Positions 1 through 8,971 of a stretch of 46,452 nt of DNA are shown in pieces. The DNA comes from an uncultured Octadecabacter sp. (GTDB taxonomy: Bacteria > Pseudomonadota > Alphaproteobacteria > Rhodobacterales > Rhodobacteraceae). The notes beneath the pieces are model-generated. The model had not been told where the DNA came from, searched no databases, and was given only the letters and a program-made list of their open reading frames with translations. The position numbers and the translations under genes are program-made. Numbering within the stretch: the first letter of the stretch is position 1; the number at the start of each line of letters is the position of its first letter. The stretch lies in assembly GCA_937891785.1 (NCBI GenBank), contig CALAGN010000037.1, positions 1 to 46,452 on the forward strand. Direction: 5' to 3'.

Positions 1-373
1 AGGTTTCTCGCCAAGTCGAACGACACATACTGAACGGCAATTGCAGAGGCCTGCTAGCTGCTACAGCAGTTCTAAATTCGTGCTTGCGGATAATTTGACC
101 AATCATGATCCCTTCGAGTACACTTCCTCCTCCAGAGTTTAGTACAACACGTTGATTGCGCCATAGGCCGCGCCCATCAAGAAACCGCTCAAATTTCTTT
201 GCATCTCCAGCTTCGAAATTCCCCTCTGCGTAGATCCAGGTACTTTCACCATCAATCCGCATGGCACCGTTGAAATGCTCTGAAAAATCAAGTGCACTCA
301 AATTTGATGGTAAAAAGGTGCTTACAGTCAGAACCAGTATCATCAGGCTTGAGTAAAATGCGTTGTTAATCAT
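1..373 (-). CDS. Partial secreted protein, ClpP-fold-like (COG3904-type), possibly frameshifted
   Basis: Reading leftwards from an ATG at 373, the gene runs off the window edge after about 124 residues. The first ~27 residues form a signal peptide or membrane anchor (MINNAFYSSLMILVLTVSTF, then PSNLSALD). Residues about 78-92 contain LNSGGGSVLEGIMIGQII, which resembles the glycine-rich turn and following helix of ClpP-fold periplasmic proteins of the COG3904 type. In those relatives a C-x-S-x-C segment usually follows shortly after. In the current frame it is absent, but the +1 frame of the same strand reads CRSVCVVRLGE at about 8-40, so the gene may carry a frameshift. An AAGAAG ribosome site lies 8 nt before the ATG. 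Family assignment is from pattern memory and is tentative; no function is claimed. Confidence 0.45.
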   Translation of the reverse strand, partial: MINNAFYSSLMILVLTVSTFLPSNLSALDFSEHFNGAMRIDGESTWIYAEGNFEAGDAKKFERFLDGRGLWRNQRVVLNSGGGSVLEGIMIGQIIRKHEFRTAVAASRPLQLPFSMCRSTWRET

Positions 374-992
374 GGTGATAACTTCTTTTTATTCGGGAGG
401 ATGGTCACTAAACCCCCAACAACAAACTTAACATGGGACAGCGTATCAGCAGATAGGTTTGTTTCAACTGAGAACTAAACACACACCACGCCCTACTCAG
501 GTTTTGAGTGCTTCGGTGTTGGCGGACCCTCACTTGCAAGGACAGACTGAACCATAGGGTTCATCGTATCTAGCACCCTGAAAGTAGTTAACAGTCCCCC
601 ACGAGTATAAATCTGGCAGACCCTGAATACAAATAACGTATGGCCCCCCAGTGGCCCACGCGGGGGGTAGCTGCTCACTATAAGAGTTTCGATCAGACAA
701 AGCGTTTATGTCAACTAACACATTGTTCTGTCTCAGATTCGCACACAATCATAGGTTGTAATCCGCACAGCGCTGCTCGAAACATTACGAAATGTCCAAA
801 TACTGTGGCGCGATCACCTGTGTTTATAGCCAGGGCGCCCCTGCATTGGGGTTTTCCCAGGGAGATGCCAGGAGAATCAAGCAGCCGCTCACTTCAAATC
901 AGCATCCAGCGGGATCATGCTGTTTGTCTACTATACGTCTACTGACGCCATTGAGGGCAACTGCCTCAAATCATCTAAGCCGTTGATAAAAA
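374..992. other. Gene-poor, AT-richer stretch beside tRNA-Lys
   Basis: About 620 nt without a gene I can support. Short open frames at 493-678, 640-945 and 792-986 encode compositions unlike any protein family I know and have no convincing ribosome sites. There is a C6/G6 hairpin (arms 644-649 and 662-667, no T-run) and a small hairpin TTGAGG...CCTCAA near 951-969, just beyond the 3' end of the tRNA. Base composition is visibly lower in GC than the rest of the window. Its position downstream of a tRNA 3' end is where integrative elements often sit, but I see no repeat of the tRNA 3' end and no integrase here. Confidence 0.5.
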
Positions 993-1068
993 TGGTGAGC
1001 CCGTCCGGGTTCGAACCGGAGACCTACTGATTAAAAGTCAGTTGCTCTACCAACTGAGCTACAGGCCC
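993..1068 (-). tRNA. tRNA-Lys (anticodon TTT)
   Basis: On the minus strand a full cloverleaf can be folded, starting GGGCCTG and ending in an encoded CCA. It has a 7-bp acceptor stem with G-U pairs, a D arm AGCTCAGTTGGTAGAGC, an anticodon arm CTGAC-TTTTAAT-CAG with anticodon TTT, and a T arm CCGGTTCGAACCCGG. It decodes AAA/AAG lysine codons. The encoded CCA occupies 993-995. The gene has its own promoter immediately upstream (1079-1107). Confidence 0.97.
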
Positions 1069-1078
1069 ACTGGCGCGC

Positions 1079-1107
1079 TAATTAGGAAGGCTAGCGCTAA
1101 GGGTCAA
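1079..1107 (-). promoter_or_regulatory. Promoter of tRNA-Lys
   Basis: Reading on the minus strand, TTGACC (1107-1102), a 17-nt spacer and TAATTA (1084-1079) make a near-consensus sigma-70 promoter. The -10 box ends 11 nt before the mature tRNA 5' end at 1068, giving a very short leader. The site lies in the gap before dapF, so it also argues against starting dapF at the ATG at 1116. Confidence 0.7.
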
Positions 1108-1154
1108 CCCCACAAATGCGTCTAAGGCTGGATTCATTTTCGAACGAAGTCTAT

Positions 1155-1979
1155 ATGCGCCCAATGTACAGCGATCATACTACCAAATTACCGTTCATGA
1201 AGATGCATGGATTGGGCAACGACTTTGTCGTGATTGATGAACGGGGCAAGGCCCCGCGCGTCGATTCTGCTTTGGCGGTGGCGATGGGAGATCGGCATCG
1301 CGGGGTTGGTTTTGACCAATTGGCTGTGATCGCGGGCGCTGACGAATCTGACCTGCGCCTGACGTTTTACAACGCGGACGGCTCGCTTTCGGGTGCCTGC
1401 GGTAACGCCACCCGCTGTATTGCCCGCTACGAAATGGATCGCACCGGCAAAGACACGCTACGCATCACCACAGCGCGCGGCACTCTGCACGCCGTTGATC
1501 TTGGGGATGGGGTGACCAGCTTGAACATGGGGCATCCCCAAACCGATTGGCGCGACGTCCCGCTCGCATTAGAAATGGACACACTGGAATTGCCGCTTGA
1601 TGGCGCGCCAACGGCCACCGGAATGGGCAATCCTCACTGCACGTTCTTTGTGGACGATATTGCTGCAGTCGACCTCGCGACACTTGGTGCGCGTTACGAA
1701 AACGATGCGCTGTTTCCAGAGCGCGCGAATGTGCAGTTTGCCCAAATCATGAACCCCAATCACATCCGTATGCGCGTCTGGGAGCGCGGTGTTGGCATCA
1801 CGCTCGCTTCCGGTTCATCGTCATGCGCAACCACAGTCGCTGCCGTGCGGCGCGGGCTAACGGGACGTGACGTGCGTATTGATCTGGACGGCGGCACCCT
1901 CATGATCGCGTGGCGCGACGACGGTGTCTGGATGAGCGGCCCTACCGCGCACGTCTTTGATGGGGTTTGGCTTCCATGA
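1155..1979 (+). CDS. dapF: Diaminopimelate epimerase
   Basis: DapF interconverts LL- and meso-diaminopimelate in lysine and peptidoglycan-precursor synthesis in the cytoplasm. The N-terminal signature [15 protein letters not shown] is present. The first catalytic cysteine lies in ACGNATRC and the second in [16 protein letters not shown]; the two cysteines act as the acid/base pair. The usual ACGxGxCA around the second cysteine is here ASGSSSCA, so the first cysteine of that stretch is replaced by serine while the catalytic one is kept. The frame is open from an ATG at 1116, but family members begin close to LPFMKMHG, so I place the start at 1155 (274 residues); 1164 is also possible and no strong ribosome site decides it. 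It overlaps mtaB by an ATGA junction, suggesting translational coupling. Confidence 0.93.
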   Translation: MRPMYSDHTTKLPFMKMHGLGNDFVVIDERGKAPRVDSALAVAMGDRHRGVGFDQLAVIAGADESDLRLTFYNADGSLSGACGNATRCIARYEMDRTGKDTLRITTARGTLHAVDLGDGVTSLNMGHPQTDWRDVPLALEMDTLELPLDGAPTATGMGNPHCTFFVDDIAAVDLATLGARYENDALFPERANVQFAQIMNPNHIRMRVWERGVGITLASGSSSCATTVAAVRRGLTGRDVRIDLDGGTLMIAWRDDGVWMSGPTAHVFDGVWLP

Positions 1980-3238
1980 GTGCGCCCGTATTCTCGACTC
2001 TTGGTTGTCGCCTGAACGCCTATGAAACCGAAGCGATGAGGGAATTGGCGCAAACCGCTGGCGTGAAAAACGCCGTGGTGGTGAACACCTGCGCCGTGAC
2101 CGCCGAGGCCGTGCGCAAGGCCAAGCAGGAAATCCGCAGGTTGCGGCGCGAAAACCCTGATGCGACCCTGATCGTCACTGGCTGCGCCGCCCAGACAGAA
2201 CCACAAACCTTTGCGGCTATGCCCGAAGTCAGCAAGGTCATCGGTAACACCGAAAAGATGCAGGCAACGACATGGGCCAGCATGGCCCCCGACCTGATCG
2301 GCAAGACCGAACCCGTGCAAGTAGATGACATCATGTCGGTCACTGAAACGGCTGGCCATCTGATCGACGGTTTCGGCACGCGGTCCCGCGCCTATGTCCA
2401 AGTACAAAACGGCTGCGATCACCGCTGCACGTTCTGCATCATACCCTTCGGGCGTGGCAACTCGCGATCAGTCCCCGCTGGCGTTGTCGTTGATCAAATC
2501 AAACGGCTGGTCGATCGCGGTTATAACGAAGTTGTCCTGACGGGCGTTGATCTTACCAGTTGGGGTGCCGATTTGCCGTCTGAACCCAAACTCGGCGATC
2601 TCGTCATGCGTATTCTGAAACTTGCGCCCGACCTGCCCCGCCTGCGGATCAGCAGTATCGATAGTATCGAAGTGGACGATAACCTAATGCAGGCAATCGC
2701 CACCGAACCGCGCCTAATGCCGCATCTCCACCTGTCGCTGCAACATGGCGACGACCTGATTCTGAAGCGGATGAAACGCCGCCACCTACGCGATGACGCG
2801 ATAAAATTTTCAGAAGACGCGCGCAAACTTCGCCCTGACATGACATTCGGCGCAGACATCATCGCAGGCTTTCCGACAGAAACCGAAGTACATTTCGAAA
2901 ACTCGCTTAGGCTGGTGGACGAATGCGCGCTCACATGGCTGCACGTCTTTCCGTATTCCGCGCGGATTGGCACGCCAGCTGCCCGCATGCCCGCCGTTAA
3001 TGGCAAGGACATCAAATCCCGCGCCGCCCGCCTGCGGGCTGCTGGTGACGCCCAAGTGCAGCGCCACCTTGCCGCGCAACTGGGCAAAACCCATCATGTC
3101 TTGATGGAAAACCCAACCATGGGGCGCACCACGCAATTTACCGAAGTCATATTCGATGCGGACCAGCCCGAATCCCAGATCATCACTGCAAGAATCACCG
3201 GTCACGCCAAGACCCAGCTCATTGCCTCATCTTGCTAA
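1976..3238 (+). CDS. mtaB: tRNA-t6A37 methylthiotransferase MtaB
   Basis: MtaB is a radical-SAM enzyme that adds a methylthio group to t6A at position 37 of tRNAs reading ANN codons. The 420-residue protein shows the UPF0004 N-terminal domain with cysteines in TLGCRLN, VNTCAVT and TGCAAQ for the auxiliary cluster. It has the radical-SAM motif C-x3-C-x2-C in [17 protein letters not shown], and a C-terminal TRAM-like region. ATG at 1976 overlaps the dapF stop as ATGA. The dapF-mtaB pairing is common in Alphaproteobacteria. The subtype (MtaB rather than MiaB or RimO) is inferred from the N-terminal TLGCRLN and is fairly secure. Confidence 0.9.
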   Translation: MSAPVFSTLGCRLNAYETEAMRELAQTAGVKNAVVVNTCAVTAEAVRKAKQEIRRLRRENPDATLIVTGCAAQTEPQTFAAMPEVSKVIGNTEKMQATTWASMAPDLIGKTEPVQVDDIMSVTETAGHLIDGFGTRSRAYVQVQNGCDHRCTFCIIPFGRGNSRSVPAGVVVDQIKRLVDRGYNEVVLTGVDLTSWGADLPSEPKLGDLVMRILKLAPDLPRLRISSIDSIEVDDNLMQAIATEPRLMPHLHLSLQHGDDLILKRMKRRHLRDDAIKFSEDARKLRPDMTFGADIIAGFPTETEVHFENSLRLVDECALTWLHVFPYSARIGTPAARMPAVNGKDIKSRAARLRAAGDAQVQRHLAAQLGKTHHVLMENPTMGRTTQFTEVIFDADQPESQIITARITGHAKTQLIASSC

Positions 3239-3264
3239 AAATATCCCCGCCGGAGGCATCCAAC

Positions 3265-3897
3265 ATGTCAGCGCTTCCCATCCTTTGGACGTTCAGGCGT
3301 TGCCCCTACGCTATGCGCGCCCGTCTTGCGATCCAAAGCGCGAGGCTAAAGGTGGATCTGCGTGAAATCCTGTTGCGGGATAAACCGGCGCTATTCCTTG
3401 AAACGTCACCAAAGGGCTCGGTGCCAGTCGTTAACACAGGCACAACTGTGATCGAGGAAAGCCGCGATATCATGCTTTGGGCGCTGGGCCAGAACGATCC
3501 TGACGGCTGGCTTGATATGCCGCTCGACGGGCTTGCTCTGATTGATGCCTGTGATGGCCCGTTCAAGACCGCGCTGGATCACACAAAGTACGCGGTGCGC
3601 TATCCCAATCTGGACGCAACAGCCGAGCGAACCAAAGCTGCTATGTACTTGCATGGCCTGAATGACCGGCTTTCCAAATCCACCTACCTTATGGATGCCA
3701 CGCTAAAGCTTGCCGATATCGCAATCGTGACGTTCGTGCGCCAGTTCGCCAATATTGATCGTGTCTGGTTTGATACGCAGCCTTGGCCGCATCTTATCCG
3801 CTGGCTTGACCAGTTCCTTGCCTCTGCTGCCTTCACGGGCATCATGACCAAATACCCCACTTGGCAAGAGGGTCATGATACCCTCTTCTTACCATAA
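3265..3897 (+). CDS. Glutathione S-transferase-like protein (CPYA thioredoxin-fold motif)
   Basis: The 210-residue protein has an N-terminal thioredoxin-fold domain with the glutaredoxin-type motif CPYAMRARLAI at residues about 13-23. The glutathione-binding SPKGSVPVV and an ESRDI segment (the usual ES of the G-site) follow. The rest is an all-helical GST C-terminal domain. The cysteine in CPYA makes an omega-, beta- or glutaredoxin-2-like thiol transferase more likely than a classical conjugating enzyme. The start at 3265 is chosen because CGGAGG lies 8 nt upstream; an in-frame ATG at 3232 overlaps mtaB and would add 11 unlikely residues. Substrate unknown. Confidence 0.85.
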   Translation: MSALPILWTFRRCPYAMRARLAIQSARLKVDLREILLRDKPALFLETSPKGSVPVVNTGTTVIEESRDIMLWALGQNDPDGWLDMPLDGLALIDACDGPFKTALDHTKYAVRYPNLDATAERTKAAMYLHGLNDRLSKSTYLMDATLKLADIAIVTFVRQFANIDRVWFDTQPWPHLIRWLDQFLASAAFTGIMTKYPTWQEGHDTLFLP

Positions 3898-3912
3898 CCC
3901 ACGGAGAGACTG

Positions 3913-4536
3913 GTGCATCCCAACCCAATATTTCGAAATGCGGATATTAGCCGCAATCTCGACTATGCCCGCGAGCGCGGTTTCGGTGTTCTTAGCATCA
4001 ATGGTTCTGACGGCCCGCTCCTTGCCCATGTGCCATTTCTTTTGACTGACGATGGGCAATCGCTTGATCTGCATCTGGTGCGATCAAACCCGATTGCGCG
4101 CGCGCTTGACAAGCCTGCGACTGCCGTGATTGCCGTGACGGGGCCAGACAGCTATATCTCGCCCGATTGGTATGGTGTCGATGATCAGGTTCCAACGTGG
4201 AATTACATCGCCGTCCATCTGCGCGGTCAGCTTGAACGCCTGCCTGATGATGCGTTGCGTAACATGCTTGACCGCCAATCCGCGCATTTCGAAGATCAGC
4301 TCTCGCCAAAGTCACCTTGGACGACCGATAAAATGACGCCCGATGCCCTGACCACGATGATGCGGCAAATCGTGCCTTTCCGATTGACCATCCAAACTGT
4401 CGAGGGCACTTGGAAACTAAGTCAGAATAAACCCGACGCCGTGCGTGAGCGCGCCGCCGGATATGTAAACGGCTTTGGCATGGGGTGCGATCCTGCTATC
4501 CTTGCCGGCCTTATGCTTGCCCCGCCGCGCAAATAG
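3913..4536 (+). CDS. PaiB-type FMN-binding (split-barrel) protein
   Basis: The 207-residue protein matches the PaiB family, small FMN-binding split-barrel proteins first described as negative transcriptional regulators in Bacillus. Family marks include MHPNPIFR at the start, GPLLAHVPFLL, the HLVRSNPIA segment and SPDWYG...VPTWNYIAVHLRG in the middle. The start is GTG at 3913 with GGAGAG 5 nt upstream. It sits 15 nt after one GST-like gene and 24 nt before another, so the three probably share a transcript. Whether it acts as a regulator, as a flavin reductase-like enzyme or on polyamines cannot be told from sequence. Confidence 0.85.
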   Translation: MHPNPIFRNADISRNLDYARERGFGVLSINGSDGPLLAHVPFLLTDDGQSLDLHLVRSNPIARALDKPATAVIAVTGPDSYISPDWYGVDDQVPTWNYIAVHLRGQLERLPDDALRNMLDRQSAHFEDQLSPKSPWTTDKMTPDALTTMMRQIVPFRLTIQTVEGTWKLSQNKPDAVRERAAGYVNGFGMGCDPAILAGLMLAPPRK

Positions 4537-4560
4537 CGCATCAATCCGAAAGGCCCCGAT

Positions 4561-5163
4561 ATGCAACTTATTATGTCTCCCGCCTCCCCGTTTGTGCGAA
4601 AAGTGCGCGTGATGATCCTTGAGACGGGCCAGCAGGACGCGATCGAAGAAGTGAACGTCACCACGACCCCGCTTGCGTCCGATCCTGTTGCTGTTGCTGC
4701 AAATCCGCTGGGCAAAATCCCCGCGTTGATCCGCGACGACGGCCCTGCGATTTACGACAGCCGCGTAATTACCCGTTTCCTGAACGAACGCGTGAACGGC
4801 AGCCTTTACCCGCATGCCTGCATTTGGGAGGTTCTGACGCTTGAAGCCACCGGCGATGCGATCATGGATGCCGCCGTCGGGATGATCTACGAGGCGCGCT
4901 TTAAGGGCACAAGCGGTGCAAGTGGCGATTGGATCGAAGGCCAGTGGGCAAAAGTCGTGCGTGCCGTAGAAGCCATCAATACCCGCTGGACGAGCCATCT
5001 GAACGGCCCGCTTGATATATCGCATATCGGTGTCGGCTGCGCATTGGGCTACCTCGATTTTCGCCACCCCGGGCGCGACTGGCGCAGCACGAATGATGCC
5101 CTCGCCACATGGTTTGCGACATTCAGCGAACGGGATTCAATGAAGGCGACCGCGCCGGAATAG
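4561..5163 (+). CDS. Glutathione S-transferase family protein
   Basis: This 200-residue protein has a GST N-terminal domain (MQLIMSPASPFVRKVRVMIL, with SPFVRK as the catalytic serine region), a NPLGKIPAL cis-proline loop and YDSRVI for glutathione binding. A helical C-terminal domain follows. It is the second GST-like gene in the cluster and belongs to a different subgroup from 3265-3897, since it has serine rather than CPYA at the active site. A likely intrinsic terminator (5345-5371) lies 180 nt downstream. Substrate unknown; a role in detoxification or thiol homeostasis is inference from the family. Confidence 0.85.
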   Translation: MQLIMSPASPFVRKVRVMILETGQQDAIEEVNVTTTPLASDPVAVAANPLGKIPALIRDDGPAIYDSRVITRFLNERVNGSLYPHACIWEVLTLEATGDAIMDAAVGMIYEARFKGTSGASGDWIEGQWAKVVRAVEAINTRWTSHLNGPLDISHIGVGCALGYLDFRHPGRDWRSTNDALATWFATFSERDSMKATAPE

Positions 5164-5344
5164 CGCAGCACTTGCCCCATGGGCCAAGCAGGTGCACTCT
5201 CGTACCAACGTAGCCTAACGTCACAACGATCACAAACATCTGGGCCTGAATGACGCGTTTGGCCGGTCTATTCGCCGCAGGAGCGTTCTTGGGGCGAATG
5301 CCTGCTGGACGGGCAGGGTTTCACGGGCTAAGAAACGGCGGAAT

Positions 5345-5371
5345 GGATGGGGTATGCCCCATCCCTCTTTT
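5345..5371 (+). terminator. Intrinsic terminator upstream of petA
   Basis: GGATGGGG (5345-5352) and CCCCATCC (5357-5364) form an 8-bp GC-rich stem with a 4-nt loop, followed by CTCTTTT. It is oriented to end transcripts from the mtaB/GST cluster and lies 42 nt before the petA start. It would isolate petABC from upstream read-through, unless the petA promoter itself lies between 5164 and 5345, in which case it would act as an attenuator. Confidence 0.65.
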
Positions 5372-5412
5372 CGTGGGGGCCATGGCCCTTAAATAATTCG
5401 GAGATGCATCCC

Positions 5413-6006
5413 GTGTCACACGCAGACGAACACGAAGGCTCGCGCCGCGACTTCATCTACTACGCCACGGCTGGCGCAGGTGCTGTTGTTACAGGCGCCG
5501 CCGTTTGGCCATTGGTCAATCAAATGAACCCCTCCGCTGATGTGCAGGCTCTTGCCTCGATCCGCGTAGACGTTAGCGCAGTCGCCCCCGGCGCCCAGCT
5601 GACCGTTTTGTGGCAAGGCAAGCCTGTCTTTGTCCGCTACCGCACCGAAGCCGAGATCGCCCTTGCCTCCGAGCAGGACGCCGATCTTGCGACTATGCCC
5701 GATCAGGTCGCGCGCAATAGCAATATCGACAACGAAGCCGCACCGGGCACGGATGCAAACCGCACGCTGCCAACACCCGAGGGATCCGACTATCCCGCCG
5801 GTGCATGGCTCGTTCAGATGGGTGTCTGCACCCACCTTGGTTGTGTGCCACTGGGTGACGGTGCTGGCGATTATCACGGTTGGTTCTGCCCCTGTCACGG
5901 TTCGCACTACGACGTGTCAGGCCGCATTCGCAAAGGCCCCGCGCCGGAAAACCTTCCGATTCCTGTCGCCGAATTCGTCGACGCCACCACAATTCAGCTC
6001 GGTTAA
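5413..6006 (+). CDS. petA: Ubiquinol-cytochrome c reductase, Rieske iron-sulfur subunit
   Basis: PetA carries the 2Fe-2S cluster that takes the first electron from ubiquinol in the cytochrome bc1 complex. The 197-residue protein starts with a twin-arginine segment ([20 protein letters not shown]) that serves as Tat signal and transmembrane anchor. The cluster motifs CTHLGC and CPCHGSHYD supply the two Cys and two His ligands plus the disulfide. I prefer GTG at 5413 because GGAG lies 9 nt upstream; the ATG at 5404 is only 1 nt from that site. First gene of petABC, with petB 14 nt downstream. Confidence 0.96.
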   Translation: MSHADEHEGSRRDFIYYATAGAGAVVTGAAVWPLVNQMNPSADVQALASIRVDVSAVAPGAQLTVLWQGKPVFVRYRTEAEIALASEQDADLATMPDQVARNSNIDNEAAPGTDANRTLPTPEGSDYPAGAWLVQMGVCTHLGCVPLGDGAGDYHGWFCPCHGSHYDVSGRIRKGPAPENLPIPVAEFVDATTIQLG

Positions 6007-6020
6007 GGAGAGACAGACCC

Positions 6021-7346
6021 ATGTCCGGTATTCCCCACGACCACTACGAACCGCAATCGCGCCTCGCAAAGTGGCTTGAAAGCCGCTTGCCAGTTATTGG
6101 CCTGATCCACGGCACCCTGATGATCCCCACACCCAAGAACCTGAATTGGATGTGGATTTGGGGCATCGTGCTGGCCTTCTGTCTGGCGCTGCAAATTGCC
6201 ACCGGCATCGTGCTTGTTATGCACTACACGCCGCATGTCGATATGGCCTTTGCCAGCGTCGAACACATTATGCGTGACGTAAATGGCGGCCATATGATCC
6301 GTTATTTCCACATGAACGGCGCTTCGCTGTTCTTTGTGGCGGTCTATGCACACATCTTCCGCGGTCTTTACTACGGGTCTTACAAAGCACCACGTGAAGT
6401 CACATGGATCATCGGCATGCTTATCTATCTGATGATGATGGGCGCCGGCTTTATGGGTTACGTTTTGCCTTGGGGCCAGATGTCGTTCCACGGCACCGCA
6501 GTGATCACCGGCCTGTTCGGCGCGATCCCGTTCGTGGGTGAATCGCTTCAGACGTGGCTGCTGGGCGCATCGGCTGTTGGTCAACCTGCACTGAACCGCT
6601 TCTTCTCGCTGCACTATTTGCTGCCATTCGTGATTGCCGGTCTTGTCATCGTTCACATCTGGGCCTTCCACAGTACGGGCAACAACAACCCGACAGGTGT
6701 TGAAGTGCGTCGCGGCTCCAAGGCTGAAGTCGAAAAAGACACGCTGCCGTTCTGGCCATACTTCGTGATCAAGGATTTGTTCGCGCTGTCTGTCATCCTG
6801 ACTATCTTTGTTGCGGTCGTTGGCTTCATGCCAAACTACCTTGGCCACCCCGACAATTACATTGAAGCAAACGCGTTGGTGACTCCGTCCCACATCGTTC
6901 CTGAATGGTATTACTTGCCATTCTACGCGATCCTGCGCGCCTTCACTTCTGAAGTCTGGGTCGTAATGTTCGCGGAGTGGATCAGCTTTGGCATCATCGA
7001 CGCAAAGTTCTTTGGCGTCATGGCGATGTTCGGGGCCATTGCAGTTATGGCGCTTGCGCCATGGCTGGACACCTCCTCGGTGCGCTCGGGCCGCTACCGT
7101 CCTATGTTCAAGTGGTGGTTCGCCCTGCTGGTGATCGACTTTATCGTTCTGATGTGGTGCGGCGCGATGCCAGCCGAAGAACCTTATGCAACGATCGCAT
7201 TGATCGGCGCGACGTATTGGTTCGCCTACTTCTTGGTGATCTTGCCACTGCTGGGTGTGATCGAAAAACCCGATACACCACCTGCAACCATCGAAGACGA
7301 CTTCAACGCGCACTACGGCGCCTCAGCCGATACTCCGGCCGAGTGA
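6021..7346 (+). CDS. petB: Cytochrome b of the bc1 complex
   Basis: This 441-residue integral membrane protein binds hemes bL and bH and forms the ubiquinol-oxidising (Qo) and ubiquinone-reducing (Qi) sites. Visible marks are the heme-ligand histidines around [25 protein letters not shown] and [20 protein letters not shown], the Qo-site [15 protein letters not shown], and the [13 protein letters not shown] signature of the ef loop. About eight transmembrane helices follow from the hydrophobic segments. AAGGAG precedes ATG 6021. It is full-length and undisturbed. Confidence 0.97.
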   Translation: MSGIPHDHYEPQSRLAKWLESRLPVIGLIHGTLMIPTPKNLNWMWIWGIVLAFCLALQIATGIVLVMHYTPHVDMAFASVEHIMRDVNGGHMIRYFHMNGASLFFVAVYAHIFRGLYYGSYKAPREVTWIIGMLIYLMMMGAGFMGYVLPWGQMSFHGTAVITGLFGAIPFVGESLQTWLLGASAVGQPALNRFFSLHYLLPFVIAGLVIVHIWAFHSTGNNNPTGVEVRRGSKAEVEKDTLPFWPYFVIKDLFALSVILTIFVAVVGFMPNYLGHPDNYIEANALVTPSHIVPEWYYLPFYAILRAFTSEVWVVMFAEWISFGIIDAKFFGVMAMFGAIAVMALAPWLDTSSVRSGRYRPMFKWWFALLVIDFIVLMWCGAMPAEEPYATIALIGATYWFAYFLVILPLLGVIEKPDTPPATIEDDFNAHYGASADTPAE

Positions 7347-7363
7347 GAAAGGAAGAGAAACAG

Positions 7364-8218
7364 ATGTTCCGCAAACTCACCCTCTCCGCCGCAGTTGCCT
7401 TTGGCCTAAGCGCTGGCGCAGTGCAGGCCGCAGGCGAAGCGCATATCGAAGACTTCGACTTTTCGTTCGAAGGCCCGTTCGGTGCCTTTGATCAGATGCA
7501 ATTGCAGCGCGGCTTGCAAATCTACACCGAGGTTTGTTCCGCCTGTCACGGCATGCGCTATGTCGCAATCCGCACTCTGCACGACGAAGGTGGCCCCGCG
7601 CTGCCCGAAGATCAGGTTCGCGCCTATGCCGAGCAGTTCGTCGAAGTCTATGATGAAGACCTCGAGGACTTCCGGCCCGCAACGCCGGCGGATCACTTCC
7701 CCGTAGGGAATGTCCCGAACGCGCCAGATCTGTCCCTGATGGCCAAAGCACGCGCTGGTTTCCACGGTCCTTACGGCACGGGCATGTCGCAGCTGTTCAA
7801 CGGTATTGGTGGTCCCGAATACATCGCCTCCTTGCTGACTAGCTACGAAGACCCGCCCGCATGTGCGCCTGAAGACATGGAAGGTAGCTACAACACGGCA
7901 TTTGCCGCTGGTGGTTTTCCTGACGAATGTAAGGACGAACACGGTCACCACACCGTTCCAGGCAGCTGGATCGCAATGGGCCAGCCACTTTGGGGCGAAG
8001 ACCTGGACTTTGCCGATGGTCATTCCAACGATCTGCACCACGAAGCGCAGGACGTTGCTGCATTCCTGATGTGGGCCGCTGAACCCAAGATGATGGCACG
8101 CAAGCAGGCTGGTCTGACGGGCGTGATCTTTCTCACAATCCTGTCGGTCCTGCTCTATGTGACCAACAAGCGTCTCTGGGCGCCACACAAAAAGAATGCC
8201 AAGCGCAAAGACGACTAA
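7364..8218 (+). CDS. petC: Cytochrome c1 of the bc1 complex
   Basis: PetC passes electrons from the Rieske protein to soluble or membrane cytochrome c. The 284-residue precursor has a Sec signal peptide ([20 protein letters not shown], then QA-AGEA). The heme-binding motif [10 protein letters not shown] is present, as is the axial methionine region [15 protein letters not shown]-terminal transmembrane helix ([16 protein letters not shown]) ends in a basic tail. Two extra cysteines (PPACAPED and PDECKDE) lie in the middle domain and match the disulfide-bearing loop of the Rhodobacter proteins. GGAAGAG precedes ATG 7364. A terminator follows at 8240. Confidence 0.97.
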   Translation: MFRKLTLSAAVAFGLSAGAVQAAGEAHIEDFDFSFEGPFGAFDQMQLQRGLQIYTEVCSACHGMRYVAIRTLHDEGGPALPEDQVRAYAEQFVEVYDEDLEDFRPATPADHFPVGNVPNAPDLSLMAKARAGFHGPYGTGMSQLFNGIGGPEYIASLLTSYEDPPACAPEDMEGSYNTAFAAGGFPDECKDEHGHHTVPGSWIAMGQPLWGEDLDFADGHSNDLHHEAQDVAAFLMWAAEPKMMARKQAGLTGVIFLTILSVLLYVTNKRLWAPHKKNAKRKDD

Positions 8219-8239
8219 GCTGACTTGGTTTAATAGAAC

Positions 8240-8269
8240 AAAGGCGCGTCCATCGGGGTGCGCCTTTTT
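8240..8269. terminator. Intrinsic terminator between petC and thiQ
   Basis: AAAGGCGC (8240-8247) pairs with GCGCCTTT (8260-8267) around a 12-nt loop, followed by TTC so that five Ts close the element on the plus strand. It lies 21 nt after the petC stop. The A-rich 5' flank gives a weaker T-run on the minus strand, so it may also end the convergent thiBPQ transcript. Confidence 0.75.
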
Positions 8270-8275
8270 CGTTTG

Positions 8276-8971
8276 TCAGCCCCCAAGATAGGTGCGCAAG
8301 GCATCCGGCGGATCGGCCAACAGCGGTCCTGTTTCAGCCGGCGCATGCGCCACCCCGTCCAGCACCACAATCGTTTGTCCCGCCACACGGGCCGCATCAC
8401 GCGGATCATGTGTGACCATCAGGATTGTGCACCCTTGGGTTGCAAGGGTTTCCGCGCAAAGGTCGAGCATTTCATCCCTTAACGCAGGGCCAAGCGCGGC
8501 AAACGGTTCGTCAAGCAACACCAACGGCCGCCCGCCCAACAACACCCGCGCCAATGCCGCGCGACTTTGCTGGCCACCTGACAAGGCAGCGGGCTTGCGA
8601 GACTGAAATCCAGATAGACCAACTTTATCGAGAATTTGAGCAATCTTATCTTCATCGCCCGATTCAAAGCGCAAGGACCGGCGCAAGCCAAGCAACAGGT
8701 TTTGCGAAACCGATAAGTGCGGAAACAGGTTATTATCCTGAAACAGTATGCTAACGCAGCGGTCACCCGGCGGACGCTGCGTGATGTCCGCCCCATCCCA
8801 GAAAACCCGTCCGGCTGAAGGCTGCACAAAGCCTGCAATCGCAGACAGAAGCGTTGACTTCCCCCCGCCTGATGGCCCGACGATCGCAGTGATGCCACCG
8901 ATGGGCACGACAAGATCAGCGCTGAGCGAAAAATTCGCAAACGTTAGTTTCAGATGATCAAGCGTCAGCAT
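8276..8971 (-). CDS. thiQ: Thiamine ABC transporter, ATP-binding protein
   Basis: ThiQ powers import of thiamine and its phosphates with ThiB and ThiP. The 231-residue ATPase shows Walker A GPSGGGKSTL, Q-loop FQDNNLFPHLSV, signature LSGGQQSRAALARVLL, Walker B LVLLDEPFAALG and switch histidine MVTHD. The start is put at the ATG at 8971, where MLTLDHLKLTF matches the usual ThiQ N-terminus. The frame is open further upstream inside thiP, but that extension is cysteine-rich and not family-like. It overlaps thiP by 14 nt. The substrate assignment rests on the operon and the riboswitch. Confidence 0.93.
   Translation of the reverse strand: MLTLDHLKLTFANFSLSADLVVPIGGITAIVGPSGGGKSTLLSAIAGFVQPSAGRVFWDGADITQRPPGDRCVSILFQDNNLFPHLSVSQNLLLGLRRSLRFESGDEDKIAQILDKVGLSGFQSRKPAALSGGQQSRAALARVLLGGRPLVLLDEPFAALGPALRDEMLDLCAETLATQGCTILMVTHDPRDAARVAGQTIVVLDGVAHAPAETGPLLADPPDALRTYLGG

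Noticed and set aside
838-855. CCCC-TGCATT-GGGG-TTTT resembling a terminator
   Set aside because: Stem of only four base pairs and no gene before it.
640-986. Two overlapping small open frames in the gene-poor left region
   Set aside because: No ribosome sites, no recognisable domain, and unlikely composition.
1760-2422. 220-codon open frame antisense across the dapF/mtaB junction
   Set aside because: Both sense genes are clear by motif, and the antisense product shows no domain.
6003-7313. 436-codon open frame antisense to petB
   Set aside because: Long antisense frames arise from codon bias in GC-rich genes; the product is rich in His, Gln and Arg with no domain, and petB on the other strand is unmistakable.
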